The notes under the pieces: model-generated | What the model was told of the DNA's origin: nothing | The model's database searches: none | What the model saw: the letters and a program-made list of their open reading frames with translations, nothing else | Origin: CAZICM01 sp964537685 | Lineage (GTDB): Bacteria; Myxococcota_A; Polyangia; Polyangiales; Polyangiaceae | Direction: 5' to 3' | DNA length: 64,000 nt | Assembly (NCBI GenBank): GCA_964537685.1 | Contig: CAZICM010000005.1 | Coordinates: forward strand, 1-64,000 | Shown: piece after piece, positions 15,896 to 24,087 of the stretch | Position numbering within the stretch: the stretch's first letter is position 1 | Layout of the letters: the number at the start of each line of letters is the position of its first letter | Position numbers and translations under genes: made by a program

Positions 15896-17191
15896 TTAAG
15901 CGCAGAGCTCGCGTTTGAGATCGGCGGCCATGCGGGTGGCCTCTTGGCGCGAAAGCACCGTATCGGCATAGGCGATGATCGCGGAGAGGCGGCCTTGAAA
16001 TCGGGTGAAAACGGCTTGAAATCCAGGCGGAAGCACGGGTGCCGGCATGAGATAGGCATCGAGCACGCGCTGTCCGGCAAAGGATGGGATGTGGATGTGG
16101 CCGGGGTTGGTGCAGACGAGCGAGGCCATTTCGCCGCGGAAGGGGCGGTCGAAGAGGAAGCTGTATACCGGCGATGGGAGTTTGGCCGCGAATTCAAGGG
16201 CGGCGAGCATGCCGATATCGAGCTTTTCGCGGACGATGGTGCGCTGCTGTTCGGCGAGATGAGCGAGGGCCGCGGCGGTGTTTTCTAAATCGGAGCGGCT
16301 GAGCGATAGGAGCACCATGGTGATGTTGTTGCCTAAAAGCCTTTTTGCGCCGGCTTTTGGATCGAGGGAAACGGGCAGCGGAATGATGTGCTGAGCGGGT
16401 GCGAAGCCTCGGGCGACGAGTGCGCGGTCGAGCACGCGGCAGGTGCAGAGAATTAAAAAATTCGTTTCGGCGAGCTTGGCGATTTTGCGGACGCGGCTGT
16501 CGAAGTGTTTGGTTTCGGTCTCGCTGAGGACGGTGCGCACAAAGCGAAATTGGGGCTTTTTCCCGGTGGTTTTATTTGATTTTGCGATGGTGGCGAGGGA
16601 CATGATGGGCGTCTGTCCCAGAGCGAGGGCGTGGTTGCCATAGGCGCGCATGAGGGCGACGCGGGTTTTGTCGTCGAGCTGTTCGAGGGGGCGGCTGGAT
16701 GCGGCGAAGCGTTCGGCATCGGGAGGAGGAGGGTCGGGTGTGTCGCCTGTTCCCGAGCCTAGATAAGCCACGAGGCGTTCGGCGCCCTTGCCATCGGTGA
16801 AGGGATGAAACCAGCGGAATACAAGGGTATCGTGTTCATTGCCGCGCACGGCGTCGATGGCCCAGGGATGATCGCCGTCGAGGCGCTGGGCGAGCAGGGA
16901 TTCGATGAGGCCGTCCTGATTGGTGTAGAGGGCGGGGCGCGGAATCTTGCGCGAAGGATCGATGATCCATCGGTTTTGAAGGCGGAGCCAGTCGTGTTTG
17001 AGGGTGTAGCGAAGTTCGGGAAGGGCTTGAGCGGCGCGCTGGATGCGGCGGTCTAGGCTGTGGAGATCGAGGCGGCCTTCGAGTTCGAGAACGAGGATGC
17101 AGTGGTTGCCAGGGAGGCCGCGCGCGCGCATGGCGCGGTCGTTCATGAGATGGAAGATGCCGATGCCGCCTAGGGGAGCCGATGTGGGCAC
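15896..17191 (-). CDS. Condensation/acyltransferase-fold protein (C-domain or WS/DGAT-like)
   Basis: The 431-aa product resembles the chloramphenicol-acetyltransferase-like superfamily of non-ribosomal condensation domains and PapA/wax-ester acyltransferases. VFRWFHPFTDGKGAERL fits the HHxxxDG active-site motif with the first His replaced by Phe, so the catalytic second His and the structural Asp-Gly remain. It is a stand-alone single domain with no carrier or adenylation domain, so it probably moves an acyl group between small molecules or from a carrier encoded elsewhere. The start is a GTG; no clear ribosome site is seen. It lies 40 bases after pilQ and about 40 before the halogenase-like gene, all on the minus strand. 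Confidence 0.72.
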   Translation of the reverse strand: MPTSAPLGGIGIFHLMNDRAMRARGLPGNHCILVLELEGRLDLHSLDRRIQRAAQALPELRYTLKHDWLRLQNRWIIDPSRKIPRPALYTNQDGLIESLLAQRLDGDHPWAIDAVRGNEHDTLVFRWFHPFTDGKGAERLVAYLGSGTGDTPDPPPPDAERFAASSRPLEQLDDKTRVALMRAYGNHALALGQTPIMSLATIAKSNKTTGKKPQFRFVRTVLSETETKHFDSRVRKIAKLAETNFLILCTCRVLDRALVARGFAPAQHIIPLPVSLDPKAGAKRLLGNNITMVLLSLSRSDLENTAAALAHLAEQQRTIVREKLDIGMLAALEFAAKLPSPVYSFLFDRPFRGEMASLVCTNPGHIHIPSFAGQRVLDAYLMPAPVLPPGFQAVFTRFQGRLSAIIAYADTVLSRQEATRMAADLKRELCA

Positions 17192-17231
17192 CGGGGCTTG
17201 CTAGCAGGGCTTTACAGCGCTGGGAAGTGTT

Positions 17232-19625
17232 CTAGCGGCCGAGGGATTCGGCGCGGTTGACGATGCGGGGCGTGAGGAAAATAACGAGCTCGCTTCGGGT
17301 ATCGCTGGCACGCCTGCGCTGAAATAAAATACCAAGCACGGGGATATCGCCCAAGATGGGTACTTGATCGAGATTGCGGCCGCTGTTGCGCGTGAAAATT
17401 CCGCCAATGACCGCTGTGTGGCCGTCCTGCAAGAGTAAATCGGTCTCGGCTTCGCGCTTCAAAATGGTCGGGTCGCCGCGCGCTGAGGTTTGGTTGAAGT
17501 CGGGCTCGTCGCGGTTGATTTTTACGTGGAGCGCGACGCTTCCGTCGGAGGCCACATGAGGCTTGACCAAAAGCTGAAGTTTGGCTTCCTGGAAGGTGGT
17601 TTGTACGCCCTGCGCGGTAATCTGCGAGAAGGGAATCAGCGTGCCTTGGCTGATGCGCGCCTCGCGGTTGTTGAGCGTCAGAATGCGGGGCGATGAAACA
17701 ATGCGCAGCATGCCGCTCGATTCGGCGGCGGAGAGGCGAACTGCAAGGTTGACGGTGTTGTTGATGGAGCCCAGCGTGAGGCCCACCGCGCCGCCTTGTC
17801 CCGTTCCTACAACGGCCGGAAGGTTGACGGCAAAGTTGGGGTTGGAGGGCGTTCCAAACGGCGCAAGTCCCGAGGTGGGGGTTGTGTTGTCGGTCGCGCC
17901 TCCCGCAATGCCAATCGCCGAGGGAAAGGCCAATCCAGTCGGATTTCCCGTCGCGGCGCTCGCCGAGAGATCGCCTCCCCATTGAATGCCGGCGTCGCGC
18001 AAATAGCGGCTCGTGGCTTCGACGATGCGGGCTTCGATGAGCACCTGTGGCGTTTGCGTGTCGAGCGAGCGGATTAGCTCTTCAACTTGATTGAGATTGC
18101 CGGCTACGTCGCGCGCGATAAGCACGTTGGTGCGTTCGTCGACGGCAAGCGTTCCGCGAGGCGAAAGCAGGTCTTTTGCGCGCTCCATCATGTCGGCCGC
18201 GTCGGCGTAGGAAACGGGTATGAGCCGCGTCTCCATTGGAGCGAGCTGGAGTTCGCTTTTCGCGCGGGCAATCGCAAGCTCGCGTTCCTTGTTGAGTTCG
18301 GCAAGAGGCGCGACGCGAATCATGTTGCCCTGGCGGACCATGCCCAAACCCTTGGCCTGTAGGATGGTCTCCAAGGCTTGATCCCAAGGCACGTTGCGCA
18401 TGCGGATGGTGACCGTGCCGTCGACGTTGTCGCTGGTGACGATGTTGACACGGCCTACGTCGGCGATGAGCCGCAGCACGTTGTGCACGTCGGCGTCTTT
18501 GAGGTCGAGATCGATGCGGCGTCCCGTGAAGCGCCTCTGCTGCGCGAGCATCGTGGGTGAAAAGGCGTGGGCCTGCGAGGGCAGCGTGCTGGTTTCGCTG
18601 ACTTCATTTTCATCCACGGGGACAGCGGGCGTGGTGAAGGTGGTCTCCACCTTGGGAAGGTCTTTGTACAGTTCGTCTTCCCGGGCGACGGTCTTCGACC
18701 TTCGGGCAACGCCGCCATCGCTGCCAATGCCCGTCAGCGATGAATGCGAACCCTGCTTGGAAATCGAATATACGATTGTATTGCCATCTCTCGTGATGGT
18801 GCCAGGATTCACCGCATTGGTCTCTATTTCAATCGTAATGCGCGATGGATCGCTCTTGCGGCGAAATGCCGAAATGGCCCGTACGGGCCCGCCAAATGCA
18901 GCCACATCGAGCGTGCGCTGAAGGCTGTCGGGCAATTGCGTCCCGCTCATTTCAAAAGAATGTTTTCCATTATCGATCGTTGGCGCACCCAATTCCAGGC
19001 GGCCGTCCGATTCGATAAGAATGCGATCCAATGTATCCGTATGCTCAAAGCGGATATTGCTAATCTTTTTTAATTCGCTACCAATACTTTCGGAGGGAGC
19101 CGCCCAGGGAAGGGCTTTTGCCGCCGAGCTTTCGGTGACGCGCACCACGGAGCCTTTGCCAGCTTCGCCCGGCTCTTGCATTGGCGCCGTCTTTGAGGCC
19201 GAAATCAGATCGAGCACCAGGCCGGTTTTGTCCGCGCGGAATTTGTACTCGGCTTGGTGCGCAAGCTGCACAATCACACGGGTAATCGGCTGTCCGGCAT
19301 TTGGAAAGGTCTGGGTCATGATGCCCGACACAATCGAATTGCCCTCCGTGATGGCCGCCGGCGCTTTTGTGCCTTCCGCGCCGCTTAAATCGACAATCAG
19401 CCTATGGCCCTGATCGGCCACGCGGGCCGAATATGTAGGCTCGGCACTCGCGGCGATGATCACCCGTGCCGAGTCTTTTGAAGGAGCGTGGAGCTGTACA
19501 TCGCTGACCACAATCCTAAGGGGTGCAGCATGCGCGAAAGAGGCCATTCCCATCAAAATGGCGGCCAATCCGGCGATCATGCCACAACGACCAGTGTTCC
19601 GTGCCCTATCCAATACCCGTCGCAT
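17232..19625 (-). CDS. pilQ: Type IV pilus secretin PilQ
   Basis: This is the outer-membrane secretin through which the pilus passes. A signal peptide ends at FAHA. AMIN domains (about 25-120 and 170-270) bind peptidoglycan. A secretin/TonB short N-terminal domain (about 375-440; RRIDLDLKDADVHNVLRLIADVG) follows, then an N-type domain, then the secretin barrel region (VLIEARIVEATSRYLRDAGIQWG, GMLRIVSSPRILTLNN, GHTAVIGGIFT, ending in LVIFLTPRIV). At about 797 aa it fits PilQ of delta-class bacteria. A GTG at 19637 extends the frame by four codons; the ATG at 19625 is used here. Last gene of pilMNOPQ. Confidence 0.95.
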   Translation of the reverse strand: MRRVLDRARNTGRCGMIAGLAAILMGMASFAHAAPLRIVVSDVQLHAPSKDSARVIIAASAEPTYSARVADQGHRLIVDLSGAEGTKAPAAITEGNSIVSGIMTQTFPNAGQPITRVIVQLAHQAEYKFRADKTGLVLDLISASKTAPMQEPGEAGKGSVVRVTESSAAKALPWAAPSESIGSELKKISNIRFEHTDTLDRILIESDGRLELGAPTIDNGKHSFEMSGTQLPDSLQRTLDVAAFGGPVRAISAFRRKSDPSRITIEIETNAVNPGTITRDGNTIVYSISKQGSHSSLTGIGSDGGVARRSKTVAREDELYKDLPKVETTFTTPAVPVDENEVSETSTLPSQAHAFSPTMLAQQRRFTGRRIDLDLKDADVHNVLRLIADVGRVNIVTSDNVDGTVTIRMRNVPWDQALETILQAKGLGMVRQGNMIRVAPLAELNKERELAIARAKSELQLAPMETRLIPVSYADAADMMERAKDLLSPRGTLAVDERTNVLIARDVAGNLNQVEELIRSLDTQTPQVLIEARIVEATSRYLRDAGIQWGGDLSASAATGNPTGLAFPSAIGIAGGATDNTTPTSGLAPFGTPSNPNFAVNLPAVVGTGQGGAVGLTLGSINNTVNLAVRLSAAESSGMLRIVSSPRILTLNNREARISQGTLIPFSQITAQGVQTTFQEAKLQLLVKPHVASDGSVALHVKINRDEPDFNQTSARGDPTILKREAETDLLLQDGHTAVIGGIFTRNSGRNLDQVPILGDIPVLGILFQRRRASDTRSELVIFLTPRIVNRAESLGR

Positions 19626-19674
19626 TACATCGCACACTAAAACGGCGGATAAGAAGTGGCCTAATTTCTGACAA

Positions 19675-20334
19675 TTATTTGCGGCCCGATCGCTTGGAAT
19701 CGCCTTCTTCCACAGGGTAGAGCGCGATCACGCGGGTGGCGGGAGGGATATCGGGATGCGAGGGATCTTCGCGGATGAACACTACGTCTTGATCGCGGAT
19801 GCGGTCGACGCGCCAGTTGATTGCAGCGTCTCCGCCCGCGGGGCCGCCCGTTTGAATGATTTCGGCTTTGCCCAGGTAGTCGCCGACTTTTACGACCCAG
19901 CCCAAGCCTGTTGGATCGGCAAACATGGCCCGGGGCGCGCCCCGCGTGACAATGCCGATGAGCTTGAGTTCATCGAGGGCGTAGCGGTCGACGACGACTT
20001 GGCGCTGCACCTTCACCTTGCCCTTGGCCTGCGCCGCAAAGGCCGTTTCATAGCTGCGGAAGGGGTCGCGCGAGGTGTCGCTCTCGGTGAAGTCGGTCTC
20101 GGCAAAGTCGCGCGTCGGCAAGGGCGGAAGGCCCGGCGGTTCGTTGCGCATGGCAGCCGCCGAATCCTTGGCGGCGGGAGCGGGGCTCTTCGCGCTTGCA
20201 GCCGGGGGAGGAGCTTTCTTTTGGGGTTTTGCATTTTCGGCCGGAGCTTCATCGCCTCCACATCCTGTCAAAATGACAGAATATCCGATACAAATGAATC
20301 CCAGCGCTGTCCAGGCTAATTTGGCCAATCCCAT
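19675..20334 (-). CDS. pilP: Type IV pilus assembly lipoprotein PilP
   Basis: The 219-aa lipoprotein has lipobox LTGC. PilP links the inner-membrane PilN/PilO pair with the PilQ secretin. After a Pro/Ala-rich unstructured stretch, the conserved C-terminal beta domain reads LDELKLIGIVTRGAPRAMFADPTGLGWVVKVGDYLG. The order pilO, pilP, pilQ and the four-base gap to pilO support the call. Confidence 0.93.
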   Translation of the reverse strand: MGLAKLAWTALGFICIGYSVILTGCGGDEAPAENAKPQKKAPPPAASAKSPAPAAKDSAAAMRNEPPGLPPLPTRDFAETDFTESDTSRDPFRSYETAFAAQAKGKVKVQRQVVVDRYALDELKLIGIVTRGAPRAMFADPTGLGWVVKVGDYLGKAEIIQTGGPAGGDAAINWRVDRIRDQDVVFIREDPSHPDIPPATRVIALYPVEEGDSKRSGRK

Positions 20335-20338
20335 CGTA

Positions 20339-20968
20339 TTAGCGCCTTTCGCCTTTCTTTTTATTGGCCGCGGCCGCCGCTTCTTCCAGCCGTACGGCGC
20401 GGAACGCCGTGGCCAGGCATTCGACGCTCACCGAAATATCCGGCGAGTTTTTGGCTTTAACCGCTTTGATCTGAATATTTTCGATATTGGTGATGCGGTC
20501 GAGCTGGCCAACATTATAGAAAAATTTAACAATTTGATGAAATTTCCCGGCCAGCGTGAGCTTCATGGGAACCTTGGCGTAGAATTCCTGGGGCGTCTGC
20601 TCCATGGGGCTCCAGGAATTTAAATTCACGCCGGCGACAATGGCGGCTCCCTGAATCGACGATAAAAACGCGGGGGTTTCAGGGTCATCCGGAAGCATTT
20701 TCTTTTGCTCGCGGCCCGCTTGTTCGCGCTTTATTTTTTCGGCCAGGTCTTTTTGATATTGCTCTTTGGACTCTTCGGCCTTTTTAAGCTGCGCCCGGAG
20801 GCTTAGCTCTTTGCCGCGCGCCAATTCGATTTGGGACGATAAATCGTCGTAGAGCAAAATAACGTAGGCGCCGCCGATAATAAGCAGGCTTAAAAATACC
20901 AGCGCGAATTTGCCGATAGGGCTTAGTTTTTCGCTCGAAGCTGTTTCTTTTGCGGGTTTCGCGGCCAT
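20339..20968 (-). CDS. pilO: Type IV pilus inner-membrane protein PilO
   Basis: The 209-aa bitopic protein has one N-terminal membrane helix (KFALVFLSLLIIGGAYVILLY), a coiled coil with repeated Lys/Glu (QLKKAEESKEQYQKDLAEKI), and a ferredoxin-like periplasmic domain ending ISVSVECLATAFR. PilO pairs with PilN to form the alignment subcomplex between PilM and PilP. The C-terminal tail (AAAANKKKGERR) is short and basic. Two bases separate it from pilN. Confidence 0.95.
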   Translation of the reverse strand: MAAKPAKETASSEKLSPIGKFALVFLSLLIIGGAYVILLYDDLSSQIELARGKELSLRAQLKKAEESKEQYQKDLAEKIKREQAGREQKKMLPDDPETPAFLSSIQGAAIVAGVNLNSWSPMEQTPQEFYAKVPMKLTLAGKFHQIVKFFYNVGQLDRITNIENIQIKAVKAKNSPDISVSVECLATAFRAVRLEEAAAAANKKKGERR

Positions 20969-20970
20969 GG

Positions 20971-21612
20971 CTAATACCTCGCCTTCATCTGCAAGGCGAA
21001 ATTCACAAGCTCCAGTTTGCTTTCTTTGCTCACCTCTTTTTTGCCCGGCAACAGCACAACATCATAAAAATACGAGGATAGCTTTAAGCGTTGGGCCAGC
21101 TCGTATACGTCGTTGCCATCGCGGGCGAGCCCCTCGATTCTTACCGTGCGCTCGTTTTCAAGATAGGCCGTCAGCCATAGCCTGCGCGTGTCCCAGCCCG
21201 GATTGTAGATGGCCAGTGGATTTTCTTTGCGCAGTTGCGCCAGCCGGTCGGCGTCCGTTGTCGGGCCTTTTCCTTGCGTGAGGATCTGGTTGATTTCCAA
21301 TATGGCCGCCGTGGGGCCGGTGCGCGCCGCCTGTAGCTTGTTTATCGCTTCTTCGCGCGCCCTCAGCAGCGCCAGTTCTTTTTTGATTTCTTCGTGATTG
21401 GCGACGAGGCGCTTAATTTCATCGATTTGCCCTTGAATTTGATCGTTTTTATCCGTCTGCGCCTTGAGCTCGTCCAGCTTGGTCTTGTGAAATAAAACCA
21501 GGCCGACGATTTCACCAATAATCAAAAACGCCATCAAGAGCAGCCACGCAGAGCCCGATGAGCCCGCCGCGCGCGTTCCGCGCTTGACCGGAAGCAGGTT
21601 AATCCGAATCAC
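20971..21612 (-). CDS. pilN: Type IV pilus inner-membrane protein PilN
   Basis: PilN carries the invariant N-terminal (V/M)IRINLLPVK that docks into the PilM groove, then a membrane helix (AWLLLMAFLIIGEIVGLVLF), a coiled coil and a periplasmic ferredoxin-like domain (LWLTAYLENERTVRIEGLARDGNDVYELAQRL). Length 213 aa is normal. Start is GTG, and GTGA overlaps the pilM stop, so translation is coupled. Confidence 0.95.
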   Translation of the reverse strand: MIRINLLPVKRGTRAAGSSGSAWLLLMAFLIIGEIVGLVLFHKTKLDELKAQTDKNDQIQGQIDEIKRLVANHEEIKKELALLRAREEAINKLQAARTGPTAAILEINQILTQGKGPTTDADRLAQLRKENPLAIYNPGWDTRRLWLTAYLENERTVRIEGLARDGNDVYELAQRLKLSSYFYDVVLLPGKKEVSKESKLELVNFALQMKARY

Positions 21613-22670
21613 GAGCGCTTCTCCTTGTCTTTGCGCATCGAAAGTCCAAGCGCAACGCAGAATTGAGCCGCTCTCGATTGCAAGAGATGTTTGTCAACAT
21701 CGTTTGAATCGACGAATATCTTTTCCATGGGCTGGATGAGTTCGACGGCGGCTCTGGATCTCCGCCCGATTGCGGTGGGCAGCGAGGGCAGAACCGATGA
21801 GCCGCCGGTGAGGAAAATGCGCTGCATTTCCGTCTCGCCGCTCGTGGCGAGAAAGAAGTCCAATGAACGCTGGATTTCGCCTGCGATTGAGTCGCAAACC
21901 GAATCAATGATCGGGTACACCTGCGAGGGAACCGCGCCGGGGCCCGCGATTACGCTGTCGCATTTGTATTTTTCGGCCTGCTCAAAGGTAACGGCGAGCT
22001 GCTTTTGTATCTGTTCGGTGATGTAATTGCCGCCGTTGCCGATATCGCGGGTAAATGCGCTCATTCCGCGCGAAATAATATTGATGGAGCTGAGGCTCGC
22101 GCCGACGTTGATAATGGCAAAGGTCTGATCGGCCGGAATTCCCCGATTGATTTCAAAGAGGTTCTGAACCGTAAACGCATCGATGTCGATCACATGCGGC
22201 CGGAGCTTCGCGGAGCGGGCAATTTGCATGTAATCGTTGATCTCTTCGCGTTTTGCGGCGACGAGCACGATATCCATTTGCCCCGTTTCAGGCCGCCTTC
22301 TCAGCACTTCGTAGTCGATGTGAACGTCCTTGATATCGAAGGGAATATGCTGCTCGGCCTCCCAGTGAATCTGTTCGGAAAGTTCAGCCGTGGTCATCAG
22401 CGGTACGGTGATTTTGCGGATGATGACGGCTTGTCCGCTAATGCTTAGCGCGACATCGCGCTGCTTTATTTTCGCGGCCGAAAGCGCGCGCTGAAGCGCA
22501 TCGACGATGGCCTGCTGATTCATGACGTGGCCGTCAACGATGGTCTGCGCGGGAAGCGGCATATATCCAAGCCGGAATAGGCCGTATCCCTTGCGGGTTT
22601 CGCGGAGCTGGCAGACTTTTATCGAGCTCGACCCGATATCGACACCAACGAGATTTTTGCCTTCGGACAT
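21609..22670 (-). CDS. pilM: Type IV pilus actin-like ATPase PilM
   Basis: The 353-aa cytoplasmic protein has the actin/FtsA fold. GVDIGSSSIKVCQL is the phosphate-1 loop; FAIINVGASLSSINII and GGNYITEQI are in the nucleotide-binding core; FLTGGSSVLPSLPTAI is the adenosine motif. PilM binds the N-terminus of PilN and connects pilus assembly with cytoplasmic motors. It opens the operon. The promoter should lie in the 190-base gap to the divergent LysM gene, where I see no convincing sigma-54 site. Confidence 0.96.
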   Translation of the reverse strand: MSEGKNLVGVDIGSSSIKVCQLRETRKGYGLFRLGYMPLPAQTIVDGHVMNQQAIVDALQRALSAAKIKQRDVALSISGQAVIIRKITVPLMTTAELSEQIHWEAEQHIPFDIKDVHIDYEVLRRRPETGQMDIVLVAAKREEINDYMQIARSAKLRPHVIDIDAFTVQNLFEINRGIPADQTFAIINVGASLSSINIISRGMSAFTRDIGNGGNYITEQIQKQLAVTFEQAEKYKCDSVIAGPGAVPSQVYPIIDSVCDSIAGEIQRSLDFFLATSGETEMQRIFLTGGSSVLPSLPTAIGRRSRAAVELIQPMEKIFVDSNDVDKHLLQSRAAQFCVALGLSMRKDKEKRS

Positions 22671-22860
22671 AGAGCCGTTTTTTTAGTTTATCGGTTTGAA
22701 TGCGGCATTCGAAGCGCCGATGCATTGCGGGGCCCGCGCCTTGTTTTCGCTCAAATGACGCAGCTTCACAGCATCGGGCAAGCTTCGCACCGATCGGCGG
22801 CGGGGGCCAAAAATCCGCTTTACGCAGCGCGGGCAAACGCTTAAGGCTAGGGGATCGGCG

Positions 22861-23970
22861 ATGCGTTTCCGGGCCTTATTCCTTGCTTTTGTCGCCTTGG
22901 CTGGGCCTCTGCTTTCAGCCTTGCCGGCAGAGGCCGGCGAGAAAATTCACAAGGTGGCTAGAGGCCAGACGCTGGTGGCCATCGCCAAGCGCTACCGCGT
23001 AAAAGTCAGCGTCATTCAGGAAGTGAACGATTTAAGACCTGGGCAATTGCTGCATCCGGGTCTTGTGCTGGTGATTCCCGAGCGGGGCAAGGAAGAGGAA
23101 TCGCTTAAAAAAGCCGCTGAAAAGCGTAAATCGCGCGATAAAGAAGGCGCCCGCGCAAAGGATGCCGAGAGCGCGGCGAAGGGCAAAAAAGGCCGGAGCG
23201 ACAAGAAAAGCCAGGCCAAGGGCGACAAGAAAAAGGGCGATGTCCAGCCCGCCGATAACAACAAGGGCACCTATGAGCTGAAGCCCAAGCGCTTGGGTTA
23301 TGTGAAGATGGTGCGCGGTGATGAGCAGGCGTCGTTTCAATTGCTCACACGCAAGGGCAAGCTGATTCCGGCGGCTCTTCCCCACTTGAGCCGGATGATG
23401 CGCTTTGGGCCGACGGGCGCTCAGATTGCGGCCGATCCAAGGCTCGCCACGATGATCGGAATGGTCAGCGATCATTTCGGAGGCCGTACCTTGCATGTGG
23501 TCAGTGGGTTTCGGCCTTTTTCCAGGAAGCAATACACCCGGCATTCCAAGCATAACTTGGGGCATGCCATGGACTTTTCTATCGAGGGTGTTCCCAATAC
23601 GGTCTTAAGGGATTTTTGCAAGACCTTTCGCCATGCTGGAGTAGGGTACTATCCCAACTCAAGCTTTGTTCATCTGGATGCCCGTCCAGAGAAGGTGTAT
23701 TGGGTCGACTATTCACGTCCAGGAGAAGCGCCTCGCCACAATCGGGTCCGTCCTCAGGCAACTCCCGCCCCCGCTCAACCCAATGCGGATGGGGACGAGG
23801 CGGCAGACGATTTGGATGAGGATTCTTCGGCGCCGACAAGCGCCGGAGACAGTGGGGGAGGGTCAAAAGAGACCCAGGGAAGTCCGTCGCAACCCATTGA
23901 TTCTTCAAATGGAAATCGTGACTCATCGACTTCGGGAAATGAAAAAGCCGCTGGGGCGGGTCAAAATTAA
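22861..23970 (+). CDS. Secreted LysM and DUF882/M15-type peptidase
   Basis: The 369-aa product has a signal peptide (to AEAGEK), a LysM peptidoglycan-binding domain (about 27-75; HKVARGQTLVAIAKRYRVKVSVIQEVNDL), a highly charged Lys-rich linker (80-130), and a peptidase_M15_2/DUF882 domain (about 170-285) with HVVSGFRPF, SKHNLGHAMDF and FVHLDAR. The His, Asp and His residues are the presumed zinc ligands of an L,D-type peptidoglycan peptidase like E. coli MepK. A Ser/Asp/Gly-rich tail of about 70 residues follows. Faces away from pilM; the two may share a regulatory region. Confidence 0.9.
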   Translation: MRFRALFLAFVALAGPLLSALPAEAGEKIHKVARGQTLVAIAKRYRVKVSVIQEVNDLRPGQLLHPGLVLVIPERGKEEESLKKAAEKRKSRDKEGARAKDAESAAKGKKGRSDKKSQAKGDKKKGDVQPADNNKGTYELKPKRLGYVKMVRGDEQASFQLLTRKGKLIPAALPHLSRMMRFGPTGAQIAADPRLATMIGMVSDHFGGRTLHVVSGFRPFSRKQYTRHSKHNLGHAMDFSIEGVPNTVLRDFCKTFRHAGVGYYPNSSFVHLDARPEKVYWVDYSRPGEAPRHNRVRPQATPAPAQPNADGDEAADDLDEDSSAPTSAGDSGGGSKETQGSPSQPIDSSNGNRDSSTSGNEKAAGAGQN

Positions 23971-24008
23971 CCCAGAGGGCTTTGTCTATAAATTATTCCT
24001 GTAGTGAA

Positions 24009-24042
24009 AACCGTTGGAACTAAACCCAACGGTTCGCTTCTT
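24009..24042 (+). terminator. Terminator-like hairpin after the LysM peptidase gene
   Basis: AACCGTTGG (24009-24017) pairs with CCAACGGTT (24026-24034) around an 8-base loop; a weak pyrimidine tail (CGCTTCTT) follows. It lies between two plus-strand genes and would isolate them. Confidence 0.55.
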
Positions 24043-24087
24043 AGATAGACTCGGCCAGCCTTGATCAGCCTTGAATGGAGTGAGTTT

